Of a DNA stretch of 15,735 nucleotides, positions 6,125 to 14,677 are shown one piece after another (position 1 is the stretch's first letter; each line of letters starts with the position of its first letter). The DNA is taken from contig CAYRLZ010000016.1 in the NCBI GenBank assembly GCA_964425275.1, positions 1 to 15,735 of the forward strand, in the 5' to 3' direction. The position numbers and the translations under genes are program-made. A model generated the notes under the pieces. That model did not search any database. It was not told the DNA's origin and saw only the letters and a program-made list of their open reading frames with translations. The DNA comes from CAYRLZ01 sp964425275 (GTDB lineage: Bacteria > Hydrothermota > Tepidihabitantia > Tepidihabitantales > JBDRVQ01).

Positions 6125-7312
6125 ATGGATTTATTTACCAAGTGTTATGAGTATTATCCGATAGTGGAGAGGGCAAAAAAGACCGGTTTCTATCCTTACT
6201 TTCGCCCAATCCAATCCGAACCGGATCGCGAGGTCGTTATCGGTGGCAAGAAACTCTTGATGTTTGGTTCAAACAACTACTTAGGTTTGACAACCCATCC
6301 AAAATTAAAAGAGATGGCCATCGCCGCCATTGAGAAATACGGCACCGGCTGCACCGGCTCCCGTTTCCTAAACGGCACCTTGGATTTACACGAAGAGTTA
6401 GAAGAAAAGTTAGCGGAATTCTTTGGCAAGGAAGACTGTATCGTCTTTTCCACGGGCTTCCAAACGAATCTTGGTGTCATCTCATCTTTGGTGCGGAAAG
6501 GAGACTGCGCCATTACCGATAAATTAGACCATGCCTCAATCGTTGACGGTTGTCAACTTTCTTTTGGCGAGGTGAAACGATTCGTTCATAATGATATGAA
6601 TGACTTAGAAAAAATATTAAAAGGAATTCGGAAGGATAAAGGAAAGTTGATTATCGTTGACGGGGTTTTTAGTATGGAGGGTGATATCGCCAATCTCCCG
6701 GAAATCTGTCGTCTGGCGAAAAGATATGGCTGTCGGGTGATGGTTGACGATGCCCATGCGATTGGGGTTTTGGGAAAGAACGGTAGGGGAACTGCGGAGC
6801 ATTTCCATTTGGAAGAAGAGGTTGATTTAATTATGGGGACATTCTCCAAATCCTTTGCCACGATTGGCGGATTTGTTGTGGGCGAGAAGAAGGTCATAAC
6901 CTTCATTAGGCATCAAGCAAGGTCACTTATCTTCTCGGCCAGTATTCCACCGCCCGCGGTTGCCACCGTGCTTGCCGCCTTAGAGATAATAAAAAAAGAA
7001 CCCGAGCGGCGGGAACGATTATGGCAGAATACCAATAAGATGCTGAAAGGATTAAAAGATATGGGATATAATACCGGAAATAGTTGCACACCAATTATCC
7101 CAATTATTATCGGCGATGACAATAAGACAATTCAATTCTGGCATAATCTCTACGAAGCCGGTCTTTTTACCAATCCGGTTATTCCACCCGCGGTTCCACC
7201 GGGTCGGTCCTTAATCCGGACGAGTTATATGGCAACTCATACCGATGGGGAGTTAGACCAGGCATTGGCGATATTTGAAAAAGTGGGGAAGGGGACCGGA
7301 ATAATTCCGTGA
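6125..7312 (+). CDS. Serine palmitoyltransferase-like alpha-oxoamine synthase (PLP enzyme)
   Basis: PLP-dependent enzyme that condenses an amino acid with an acyl thioester and releases CO2. Within the family (KBL, BioF, HemA, SPT) the signatures favour serine palmitoyltransferase, the first step of sphingolipid synthesis. These are the PLP lysine K242 in GTFSKSFATIGGF, GTGCTGSRFLNGTLDLHEELE, DKLDHASIVDGC and DDAHAIGVLG. Length from the chosen start is 395 residues, normal for the family. The MDLFTKCYEYYPIVERAKKT opening also resembles SPT-like proteins. An in-frame TTG at 6092 is rejected because it is the -35 box. The next gene, a GNAT-like acyltransferase, overlaps by four bases (GTGA), suggesting sequential steps. 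A 2-amino-3-ketobutyrate ligase or BioF activity remains possible. No 3-ketosphinganine reductase is visible nearby. Confidence 0.8.
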   Translation: MDLFTKCYEYYPIVERAKKTGFYPYFRPIQSEPDREVVIGGKKLLMFGSNNYLGLTTHPKLKEMAIAAIEKYGTGCTGSRFLNGTLDLHEELEEKLAEFFGKEDCIVFSTGFQTNLGVISSLVRKGDCAITDKLDHASIVDGCQLSFGEVKRFVHNDMNDLEKILKGIRKDKGKLIIVDGVFSMEGDIANLPEICRLAKRYGCRVMVDDAHAIGVLGKNGRGTAEHFHLEEEVDLIMGTFSKSFATIGGFVVGEKKVITFIRHQARSLIFSASIPPPAVATVLAALEIIKKEPERRERLWQNTNKMLKGLKDMGYNTGNSCTPIIPIIIGDDNKTIQFWHNLYEAGLFTNPVIPPAVPPGRSLIRTSYMATHTDGELDQALAIFEKVGKGTGIIP

Positions 7313-8421
7313 TTCGGGTCAAGAGGGTTGAGACAAAGAAGGAATTAAGGGAGTTTCTTCTTCTACCCTTTAACATTTATAGGGGGGATAAGAATTGGGT
7401 TCCGCCTTTGATTTCTGATGTCGCCGAGACCATTGACCCAAAGAAAAATCCGTTCTTCGCCCATGCGGAGAGGGAACTTTTCCTGGCGGAGAAAGATGGG
7501 AAGGTTTTGGGAAGGGTCGCTTCAATTATTGATTACAACTATAATAACTACCACAAAGAGAATATCGGCTATTTCGGCTTCTTTGAGTCATTCCCGGATT
7601 ACGATGTCGCCTGTGCCCTTTTTGACCAGGTAAGAGAAGAATTAAAAAAGAAAGGGATGCAAAGGATGCTCGGTCCGGCAAATCCCGGGCTTTATGATGA
7701 GTGCGGATTCCTTTTTGAAGGTTTTGAATCACCGCCGGTCTTGAAGATGTCCTATAATCCACCTTATTATATTGAATTCTGTGAAAGATACGGGATGAGA
7801 AAAGAGAAGGACTTCTACGCCTATTCCATCCGGACCGACCAAGAAGTCCCGGAGAAGTTAAAAAGGGTATTAGGTTATTTACAAGAGAAGAAGAATATCC
7901 GGGTGCGTCGGATTGATTTGAAACGATTGGATAAAGAGATTCTCTTAGTCAAAGAGATTTACAACGATGCCTGGTCTGAAAACTGGGATTTTGCTCCGCT
8001 CACCGATGCAGAATTTGATTACCTGGGGAAAAAATTGAAGCCGATTGCGATTAGGGAATTACTGCCAATCGTTGAGATTGACGGCGAACCAGCCGGGGTC
8101 AGTTTAGCCCTTCCGGATTACAATCAGGTTTTGAAAAGATTGAATGGTCGCCTCTTTCCTTTTGGTATCTTTAAGTTCTTAATCTATAAAAATAAGATTG
8201 ACTGCGCTCGGCTCTGGGCATTGGGCGTGAAGAGAAAATTCCATAACTTGGGGATTGACGCCCTATTATACTATGAGACATTTGAGAGTGCGAAACGGCT
8301 TGGTTACAAATGGGGCGAGGTCTCTCAGATATTGGAAGATAACATCGCCGTCATCCGACCGATTGAGATGTGGGGCTGTCGCTTATACAAAAAAACCAGA
8401 ATCTACGGAATGGAGATATAA
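7309..8421 (+). CDS. GNAT-like acyltransferase, possible N-acyltransferase of a ceramide-type pathway
   Basis: A 370-residue protein of a large bacterial family usually annotated as hypothetical or GNAT. Its conserved opening contains PFNIYRGDKNWVPPL and DPKKNPFFAHAE, followed by LGRVASIID, GYFGFFES and LGPANPGLYDECG. A C-terminal GNAT-like acyl-CoA site appears at LGVKRKFHNLGIDALLYYE, ending in IEMWGCRLYKKTRIY. It starts with GTG at 7309, overlapping the stop of the SPT-like gene as GTGA, so the two are translated together. The Caulobacter bacterial ceramide synthase is reported to be a GNAT-type enzyme, and the neighbour here would make the long-chain base. N-acylation of a sphingoid base is therefore a reasonable hypothesis, but I cannot show orthology from sequence alone. 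Confidence 0.75.
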   Translation: MIRVKRVETKKELREFLLLPFNIYRGDKNWVPPLISDVAETIDPKKNPFFAHAERELFLAEKDGKVLGRVASIIDYNYNNYHKENIGYFGFFESFPDYDVACALFDQVREELKKKGMQRMLGPANPGLYDECGFLFEGFESPPVLKMSYNPPYYIEFCERYGMRKEKDFYAYSIRTDQEVPEKLKRVLGYLQEKKNIRVRRIDLKRLDKEILLVKEIYNDAWSENWDFAPLTDAEFDYLGKKLKPIAIRELLPIVEIDGEPAGVSLALPDYNQVLKRLNGRLFPFGIFKFLIYKNKIDCARLWALGVKRKFHNLGIDALLYYETFESAKRLGYKWGEVSQILEDNIAVIRPIEMWGCRLYKKTRIYGMEI

Positions 8422-8423
8422 GT

Positions 8424-9410
8424 CTAATCCCTTTCTTTTGGTTGAAAGGTAGAGAGAATTACCGCTAATTGTAAGAAGTTAGGAAGTTTCTTTTTGCCCG
8501 GATTGTATAATGTGCCGTCAATTAAATAAAATCTTCCCTCGTGATTTAAGGCATAGGCAACAAATGGTCCGCCAATTATTTCCTTATCGTTCTGCCAAAT
8601 CCCCTGTAATTTAATCGCCTCTACCCCGCAAAATTGTATCTTCTGGTAATTGGTATATTCCCGAGCGACATAATCGCCATCATAATAAAGATAGGTGAGA
8701 CTATCCCGCAGGGTGATTATCCCATCAGGATTTAGTTCCTTCTCGCCATCGGTCCAGTAGATGAAGATGCTTCGGTCGGGATAATGGGCAAAGAAATAGA
8801 TAAAGTTTCCCGAAACGTATTTCTCAGCGATTCCGAATCCCTTTGGAATTTTTAAGGAAAACGGGTATCTCTTTATCTTTTCCTTTATTTTTATATTCTC
8901 TCCCCGAGAATAGGTTAGGTGATAGATTCTTTCTGAGAGGTGATTTTTTAGGGAATAACTTATTCGTTCTTTATATCTTCTTAATCCCTGGGTTAGATTT
9001 TCTTTATCCTTTGCCACGAAGATAAAAAATTGGGATGGGGTTGGTCTCTTTCTTATCTCTAATTTTGTGGCAAAGAAGGCGAAGGTCTCTCTCTCCACCA
9101 CCTCTCGCTTTGTGCCGATTAACTCTTTAAGGATTGTATCCGAGGTTGTGCCAACCAAAAGGATATTGGGGAATTGGGCATAGACCGAGATTTGGGACAA
9201 AGGGCGAAAACGTAAGCGAAACATCTTCTCCGGTTGGGGGGTTAAAATCTCTTCTTCTAATAACGAAATTAGGGTATCTCTTATCAACTCCGGATAATCG
9301 GTTAAGACATAGACATCGGACAACCGGCCAATCACCTCCGGCAATGGGGTGCAAGAGAAAAAGAGAAGGTATGAAATAATCAAGACAAAGTAGAGTGATT
9401 TTCTCATCAT
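8424..9410 (-). CDS. Lipoprotein, DUF4837-like
   Basis: The protein begins with a lipoprotein signal peptide: MMRK, a hydrophobic core, then LLFFSC with the acylated cysteine at residue 20. The mature 308 residues resemble the DUF4837 family of envelope lipoproteins. A segment of strand-helix pattern after the signal (DVYVLTDYPELIRDTLISLL) leads to LTPQPEKMFRLRFRPLS, and a second half has YWTDGEKELNPDGIITLRD, VAREYTNYQ and GPFVAYALNHEGRFYLIDG. Function is not known. The start ATG at 9410 overlaps the recG stop as ATGA, so the gene is read from the recG promoter. A second ATG at 9407 is also possible. Its stop lies two bases from the stop of the convergent GNAT-like gene. The family call is from remembered patterns and moderately sure; the lipoprotein call is firm. 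Confidence 0.75.
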   Translation of the reverse strand: MMRKSLYFVLIISYLLFFSCTPLPEVIGRLSDVYVLTDYPELIRDTLISLLEEEILTPQPEKMFRLRFRPLSQISVYAQFPNILLVGTTSDTILKELIGTKREVVERETFAFFATKLEIRKRPTPSQFFIFVAKDKENLTQGLRRYKERISYSLKNHLSERIYHLTYSRGENIKIKEKIKRYPFSLKIPKGFGIAEKYVSGNFIYFFAHYPDRSIFIYWTDGEKELNPDGIITLRDSLTYLYYDGDYVAREYTNYQKIQFCGVEAIKLQGIWQNDKEIIGGPFVAYALNHEGRFYLIDGTLYNPGKKKLPNFLQLAVILSTFQPKERD

Positions 9411-11545
9411 ATCACCTTTAAAAGACCTTCTCTTTCCTGAAACCGCTTCGGGATATTCTCTTTGACTATCTGGTTCTCCTCCCTTTCTAAGTTTGGGTCT
9501 TCGGCAATTAGGGCAAAGGCATCCTCTCGGGCTTGGAAGAGAATCTCTTTCTCTTTGAGCGGGTCGCCAACCTTAAAGTCCGGGAGACCATGTTGCCGGA
9601 TGCCGAAGAATTGTCCCGGTCCTCTCACCTCTAAATCCTTTTCCGCCAGAAGGAAACCGTCGTCCAATTTCTCAAAGTGGCTAAGCCTCTCTTTCGCTTC
9701 TTCACTGATATTTTCCGGAGCAATCAAAATACAATAAGAGACCTCTTCACCCCGACCAACCCGACCACGCAACTGGTGGAGTTGGGCAAGACCAAACCTC
9801 TCCGGATGCTCAATTAAGATAATCGTGGCATTCGGCACATCAACGCCAACCTCAATCACGGTTGTTGTCACGAGGATCTGAATTAATCCCTTTCGGAAAT
9901 CCTCCATCGTTCTTATCCGCTCCTCACTTCGCATCCGACCGTGAAGCAGGGCAACGGAAAAATCCGAAAAGATGAGTTTTACCTCTTCGTAGGTCTTCTT
10001 GGCGGAGGCTAAATCCAATCTCTCCGATTCCTCAATCAAAGGGCAGAGGATATAAACCTGCCTCCCTTCCTTCAATTTATTCCGGATGTATTCATAGACC
10101 TTGTGCCGGTTTTTCTCGGTTGTCAGTTGGGTGATAATCTTCTTTCGGCCCGGTGGCTTCTCCTTCAAGGTTGAGATATCCAAGTCACCGTAAAGGGTTA
10201 GGCTCAAAGTGCGGGGGATTGGGGTGGCGGTCATCACCAAGAAATGGGGAGATTTCCCTTTGGTCAATAACTTCGCCCTCTGCATCACCCCAAACCGATG
10301 CTGTTCGTCAACCACAACCAATGACAGATTCTTAAACCGGCATTCCTCTTCAATTAAGGCGTGCGTGCCAAAGATAATACCAATCTCACCTTCAATCAGT
10401 TCTTTATAGATTCTCTCTTTCTCTTTCTTCTTGACGCTACTCGTAATCAAGGCACTCTTTATGCCGATATCACTTAGACGATTGTGCCAATTAAGAAAAT
10501 GTTGTTCCGCTAAGATTTCGGTTGGTGCCATAAGGCAGGCTTGGGTATGATTCTCACCGGCTAAGACCATGGCATAGAGGGCAATAACGGTTTTACCCGA
10601 ACCGACATCGCCTTGAAGGAGTCTGGTCATACTCTTTCCTTTTTTGAGGTCTTCTTCAATCTCCTTAATCACATCTCTTTGGGATTGGGTGAGGGAGAAA
10701 GGAAGGGAAGAAAGGAACTTTTCCGTTAGGTTGTGCCGGTTAAAAAGGATTGGGGCATCCTCGCGCTTGCGGTTTTTATTTAGGGCTAAGAGGCATTCAA
10801 AATAGAAGAACTCCTCGTAGACCAATCTTTTCTGGGCAACTCTGGCGGATTCTATCGTTTCCGGAAAATGGAGAGAATTTAAGGCAGTGGGCAAGTTAGG
10901 GAAGGAATACCTTTCCAAAATCTTTTTCGGCAGTGTCTCTTTCAATAGCGGCTGGGCAACTTTTAAGGCTTGACGCATTGTTCGCCGGACATCCCACAAA
11001 GAGAGGTTTTCGGTTAAGGGATAGATTGGGATAATCGTTCCCGAGTATGTGTAATCTTCTTTCCCCTCTTCAATCAATTCGTAATAAGGGTTAACCATTG
11101 ACTTCCCGCGGAAGTAGGAGACAGTTCCGGAAAGGATGATTTCTTGATTAGGGTGGAAGGCTCGTTTTAGGTCGGGTCGGTTGAACCAGGTGACATTGAT
11201 GACTCCGGTATTATCGCCGACGACAATTCGCACCACTTCACCTTTGGTTTGGGTCTTTTGGGTTCCGGCGGCTAAAATCTTGCCGATGAGAGTCCCCTCC
11301 TCACCGACCTTCAACTCTCGGATTGGGGTGAGATTCTTTCGGTCCAGATACCTTCTCGGAACGAGAAAGATTAAGTCTTTGACTGTCTCCACGCCGATTC
11401 TTCTAAAATAATATGCCTTCTTTGGTCCAACCCCTTTCAGGTATTGAATTGGGGAATTAAGGTCTCTCTCCTTTCTTGGCTGATAAAATGATTTTCTCTT
11501 CTTAAAGAAATAGACACCGCTTGGCTGGGAAGGACTTTCCGCCAT
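9407..11545 (-). CDS. recG: ATP-dependent DNA helicase RecG
   Basis: Superfamily 2 helicase that remodels stalled replication forks and Holliday junctions. The 712-residue length is near the family norm. The wedge/OB region begins with YLKGVGPKKAYYFRRIGV (about 36-53), including the helix-hairpin-helix-like GVGP motif. The helicase motifs follow in order: GDVGSGKT (K318), APTEILAEQH, DEQHRFG (D413-H416), TATPIPRTL, LHGRMRSEER, TTTVIEVGVDVPNA and QLRGRVGRGEE. The C-terminus has GPGQFFGIRQHGLPDFK, typical of RecG. About 30 residues before the first family motif are basic and poorly conserved, but the ATG at 11545 is fixed by the promoter right before it. It is the first gene of a two-gene unit with the lipoprotein gene. 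Confidence 0.96.
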   Translation of the reverse strand: MAESPSQPSGVYFFKKRKSFYQPRKERDLNSPIQYLKGVGPKKAYYFRRIGVETVKDLIFLVPRRYLDRKNLTPIRELKVGEEGTLIGKILAAGTQKTQTKGEVVRIVVGDNTGVINVTWFNRPDLKRAFHPNQEIILSGTVSYFRGKSMVNPYYELIEEGKEDYTYSGTIIPIYPLTENLSLWDVRRTMRQALKVAQPLLKETLPKKILERYSFPNLPTALNSLHFPETIESARVAQKRLVYEEFFYFECLLALNKNRKREDAPILFNRHNLTEKFLSSLPFSLTQSQRDVIKEIEEDLKKGKSMTRLLQGDVGSGKTVIALYAMVLAGENHTQACLMAPTEILAEQHFLNWHNRLSDIGIKSALITSSVKKKEKERIYKELIEGEIGIIFGTHALIEEECRFKNLSLVVVDEQHRFGVMQRAKLLTKGKSPHFLVMTATPIPRTLSLTLYGDLDISTLKEKPPGRKKIITQLTTEKNRHKVYEYIRNKLKEGRQVYILCPLIEESERLDLASAKKTYEEVKLIFSDFSVALLHGRMRSEERIRTMEDFRKGLIQILVTTTVIEVGVDVPNATIILIEHPERFGLAQLHQLRGRVGRGEEVSYCILIAPENISEEAKERLSHFEKLDDGFLLAEKDLEVRGPGQFFGIRQHGLPDFKVGDPLKEKEILFQAREDAFALIAEDPNLEREENQIVKENIPKRFQEREGLLKVI

Positions 11546-11550
11546 CAGAC

Positions 11551-11578
11551 ATTATAGGAGCGAATACCAATAAATCAA
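11551..11578 (-). promoter_or_regulatory. Promoter of recG, predicted leaderless
   Basis: On the minus strand TTGATT (11578-11573) is followed by 16 bases and a perfect TATAAT (11556-11551). The recG ATG at 11545 begins six bases past the last -10 base. No Shine-Dalgarno sequence fits in the five bases between. It lies in the 105-base gap after hsdR, in which I see no terminator. Confidence 0.8.
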
Positions 11579-11650
11579 GCCATTTTTTTGCCTACTTGGA
11601 ATTCTCCTTTTACCATCTAATCATTTTCACTTCGTTGCGTATCTAATTTT

Positions 11651-14600
11651 CTAAATAACCATTGCCGGAGTATAATCTTTGTACAAATCAAATGCTTGTT
11701 GGTAGACCAAATTGGTAATTTCTTCGGTTTCTTCTGGCTGGAACTGATTCATTAATAACAAACGACGCACATTGTCTCTTATTCTTGCCTTGATGATTTC
11801 ATTATTTGTCCAATCAATAGTTAAATCTCTCCTTATCATTTTTACCAATTCTCTTACTAATTCCTTTATTTTTTCATCCTGTCTGATAATTCTCTTACTG
11901 GCAATTGCGTCATAAAATGCTAACTCTTCTTCGGTCAAATTCATCTCCCTTGCCATTTCATCTACCTTTTTGATTTCCTTAGCAAGTTCTATTAACCGCT
12001 CGATAACTTTAGTCGCACTAATTACTCTATTTTCGTATTCCTCAATCAGTTTTTCCAGCATTTTCAAAAGAGATTTATAACGAATAGAATTTTTGCGCAT
12101 TCTTAAACTAATCTCGTCCGATAACAATTTATTCAGAATCTCAATTGCCAGATTTTTATATTTAATCTTTCTTACCTCTTCCAAAAATCTCTCATCCAAA
12201 ATTGAGATATCAGGCTTCTCTTTCTCCCTTAGAGCGAAAATGTCTATTATTCCTTCGGCGGCGATACTTTTCGAAATTAGTTCTTTAATGGTCGATTCTA
12301 GACCGGTTTCAATCTTTGCCTTTTCGCTAATTAATGTTCTTTTAATCAAAACGCTTCTTACTGCTTTGAAGAAATCTATATCGTCTTTAATATCATAACC
12401 TTCTTTATGGGGCATTACGAAGGCGTGGAGTTTAATTAACTGCAATGACTCTTTTAAAAATCTTTCCTTCTTTTTTTTATCTAAGGCTTCATCTTTTTGA
12501 TTAGTAATAACCGTATTTACTGCTTGCTGTAAGATTTTAGCTAATTTTTCGCCTTCTAAGTATTTCCATTTTGAATAATCAATCCCACTGAACATTGCTT
12601 TCACAATATCGTATTTTTCAAGCATCTTGTTAATAATATTTTGAAGCGGTATCATCGCTTCTTTTCTAACCTCTGGGTCAAAAACATTTAATGCCTTTTT
12701 TAGGTCATCAGCAATCCCGATATAGTCAACAATTAATCCCCCGGGTTTGTCTTTAAATATTCTATTTACTCGGGTGATTGCGTGCATTAAGCCATGGTTT
12801 TTTAAGGGTTTATCAAAATACATCGTATGAAGGGAAGAGACATCAAATCCAGTAAGCCACATATCACAAACAATAACCATTCGCAATGGGTCATCCGGGT
12901 TTTTAAATCTCTTTTCTATCTCTTCGGCGCGGGTTTCCCCTTTAATTTCTCCTTTAAATTCTTCGGGTTTTGAAATCACAACTGCCACTTCCGGTGCGTC
13001 TTTTATATTGGAAATCAATTTATACATCTCAACAGCAACCCTTCGGCTAATTGTTGTTACCATTGCCTTTCCTTTCAATCCCCGATTATTAAAGTGATTG
13101 ACTATATCCTCAGCTATTCTCTTTAATCGATCCGGCACGCTCACCGCTTGCTCTAATCGGGCAAATTTCCTTTTCAGCGATTCTTTCATTGCAAAATCAA
13201 CCTCTTGGGTCAAATCATCAAACTCCTCGTCAATAAAATAATTCGTTAAATGAAGAGGAACTAATCTTCCTTCATAATAGATTGGCACGGTGGCACCGTC
13301 TTCAACCGAACGGCTCATCGGATAAATGTCAATATAATCGCCAAAGACTAAACGGGTATCACGACTTTTCAAACTTATCGGTGTAGCGGTAATTCCCAGA
13401 AAAGAAGCGTTGGGTAAAGCCTTTCTGGCTCTTGCCGCTAATTTCGCATATTCGGAACGGTGGGCTTCGTCGGCAATGACGATAATATTTCTTCTTTCGG
13501 AAAGCACGCCGAAGTCTTCGGCAAATTTTTGAATGGTTGTAAAAATCAATTCGGCACCGGCGGTTTTCAATTTATTTTTTAGATCTTTTATTGATTCCGC
13601 CTGTTTAGCCAAAACCGCATAGTCGGTTCGTAAAAATGTTTTATAAAACTGGTTATCAAGGTCATTGCGGTCAGTCAAAAATACAAAGGTCGGGCTTTGC
13701 AGTTCTTCAATCTTCTTAGTCTTATTGACATAAAAAACCATTGAAAGCGTCTTCCCGCTTCCCTGTGTATGCCAGAAAACGCCAATTTTTCTGTTTCCGT
13801 CCGGTTTTATTGCTCTCAGCGTTTCCTTAACCGCTTTATTCACGCCAAAATACTGATGGTAAAGGCAGATTTTCTTGGTGAATTTGGAGACATCTTTTTC
13901 GGTATCTGCTTCAAAGACAATAAAATTTTCAATAATATCCAAAAGCCGTGATTTTTGAAAAAGTCCTTTAACCAAAACTTCCAGTTCCGATACGCCTTTT
14001 AATTTTTCGTCGCCGCTTTCAATCCCGCGCCAAACCTTAAACCATTCCCAGGAAGAAGAAATTGTGCCATATCTTGCTTCCGAAAGGTCACTGATTGCCA
14101 AAATCTGGTTGTATTTGAAAATCTCTGGGATATCTTTTTTATATTCCTGCAACTGCTGATAAGCAGTGTTAATTGTTGCTTCTTCAATTGTTGGATTCTT
14201 TAATTCAAATATTGCCACCGGAATGCCGTTTATAAAAACGACCACATCAGGTCTGCGCACTTTTTCCGTTCCTTGAATTGCAAATTGATTAACAACCAAA
14301 AATTCGTTATTCAAAGGGTTTTCAAAATCAAAAACCTTAACAAACCTTCCTCGCAACTCGCCTTCTTTATTTTTTAGTTCAACTTTTATCCCTTCGGTTA
14401 GCATCCGATAAACCTCTCGGTTAGCAATCTCCAAATTTGGATGCTCAACGCTTTTTAATTTATAAATTGCCTCGGCAATGGCTTTTTCTGGCAAATCCGG
14501 ATTTAACCTTTTAATTGAACTTCTCAATTTTTTCTCTAAAATTACATCCTTAAAATCCCTTTCTACCAAAGTCCCGCCCGGTGAAATATCCGGTCCAAAT

Positions 14601-14677
14601 TTATATTCATAGCCGAGTTGCTTAAACCAGTCAATCACTGGTTGCTCGGTTAATGTGTATTCATTAAAGTTTCTCAT
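11651..14677 (-). CDS. hsdR: Type I restriction enzyme R subunit (HsdR)
   Basis: Motor and nuclease subunit of a type I restriction-modification complex, which translocates unmodified DNA and cuts it. The N-terminal PD-(D/E)XK nuclease is complete: RRPDVVVF (D144), FELKNP (E158, K160) and the QxxxY motif Q175-Y179. Two helicase domains follow, with HTQGSGKT (K309), FLTDRNDLD, ADEAHRSEY (D403-H406), GITATPI, and VCDMWLTGFDVSSLH followed by HAITRVNRIF. The helical C-terminal part (about 640-1008) is lysine- and glutamate-rich, as expected for subunit contacts. Length 1008 is normal. It overlaps the DUF3800-like gene as ATGA, and hsdS precedes that. hsdM is not in the window and should lie beyond the right end. 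All catalytic residues checked are present. Confidence 0.96.
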   Translation of the reverse strand: MRNFNEYTLTEQPVIDWFKQLGYEYKFGPDISPGGTLVERDFKDVILEKKLRSSIKRLNPDLPEKAIAEAIYKLKSVEHPNLEIANREVYRMLTEGIKVELKNKEGELRGRFVKVFDFENPLNNEFLVVNQFAIQGTEKVRRPDVVVFINGIPVAIFELKNPTIEEATINTAYQQLQEYKKDIPEIFKYNQILAISDLSEARYGTISSSWEWFKVWRGIESGDEKLKGVSELEVLVKGLFQKSRLLDIIENFIVFEADTEKDVSKFTKKICLYHQYFGVNKAVKETLRAIKPDGNRKIGVFWHTQGSGKTLSMVFYVNKTKKIEELQSPTFVFLTDRNDLDNQFYKTFLRTDYAVLAKQAESIKDLKNKLKTAGAELIFTTIQKFAEDFGVLSERRNIIVIADEAHRSEYAKLAARARKALPNASFLGITATPISLKSRDTRLVFGDYIDIYPMSRSVEDGATVPIYYEGRLVPLHLTNYFIDEEFDDLTQEVDFAMKESLKRKFARLEQAVSVPDRLKRIAEDIVNHFNNRGLKGKAMVTTISRRVAVEMYKLISNIKDAPEVAVVISKPEEFKGEIKGETRAEEIEKRFKNPDDPLRMVIVCDMWLTGFDVSSLHTMYFDKPLKNHGLMHAITRVNRIFKDKPGGLIVDYIGIADDLKKALNVFDPEVRKEAMIPLQNIINKMLEKYDIVKAMFSGIDYSKWKYLEGEKLAKILQQAVNTVITNQKDEALDKKKKERFLKESLQLIKLHAFVMPHKEGYDIKDDIDFFKAVRSVLIKRTLISEKAKIETGLESTIKELISKSIAAEGIIDIFALREKEKPDISILDERFLEEVRKIKYKNLAIEILNKLLSDEISLRMRKNSIRYKSLLKMLEKLIEEYENRVISATKVIERLIELAKEIKKVDEMAREMNLTEEELAFYDAIASKRIIRQDEKIKELVRELVKMIRRDLTIDWTNNEIIKARIRDNVRRLLLMNQFQPEETEEITNLVYQQAFDLYKDYTPAMVI

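Noticed and set aside
11546..11650. Possible terminator or small RNA between hsdR and recG
   Set aside because: Only a short GAATTC palindrome and an A-run were seen, with no stable hairpin followed by a T-tract; the right part is the recG promoter.
13999..14187. 62-residue minus-strand frame inside hsdR
   Set aside because: It overlaps the conserved HsdR N-terminal part in another frame, with no start signals of its own.
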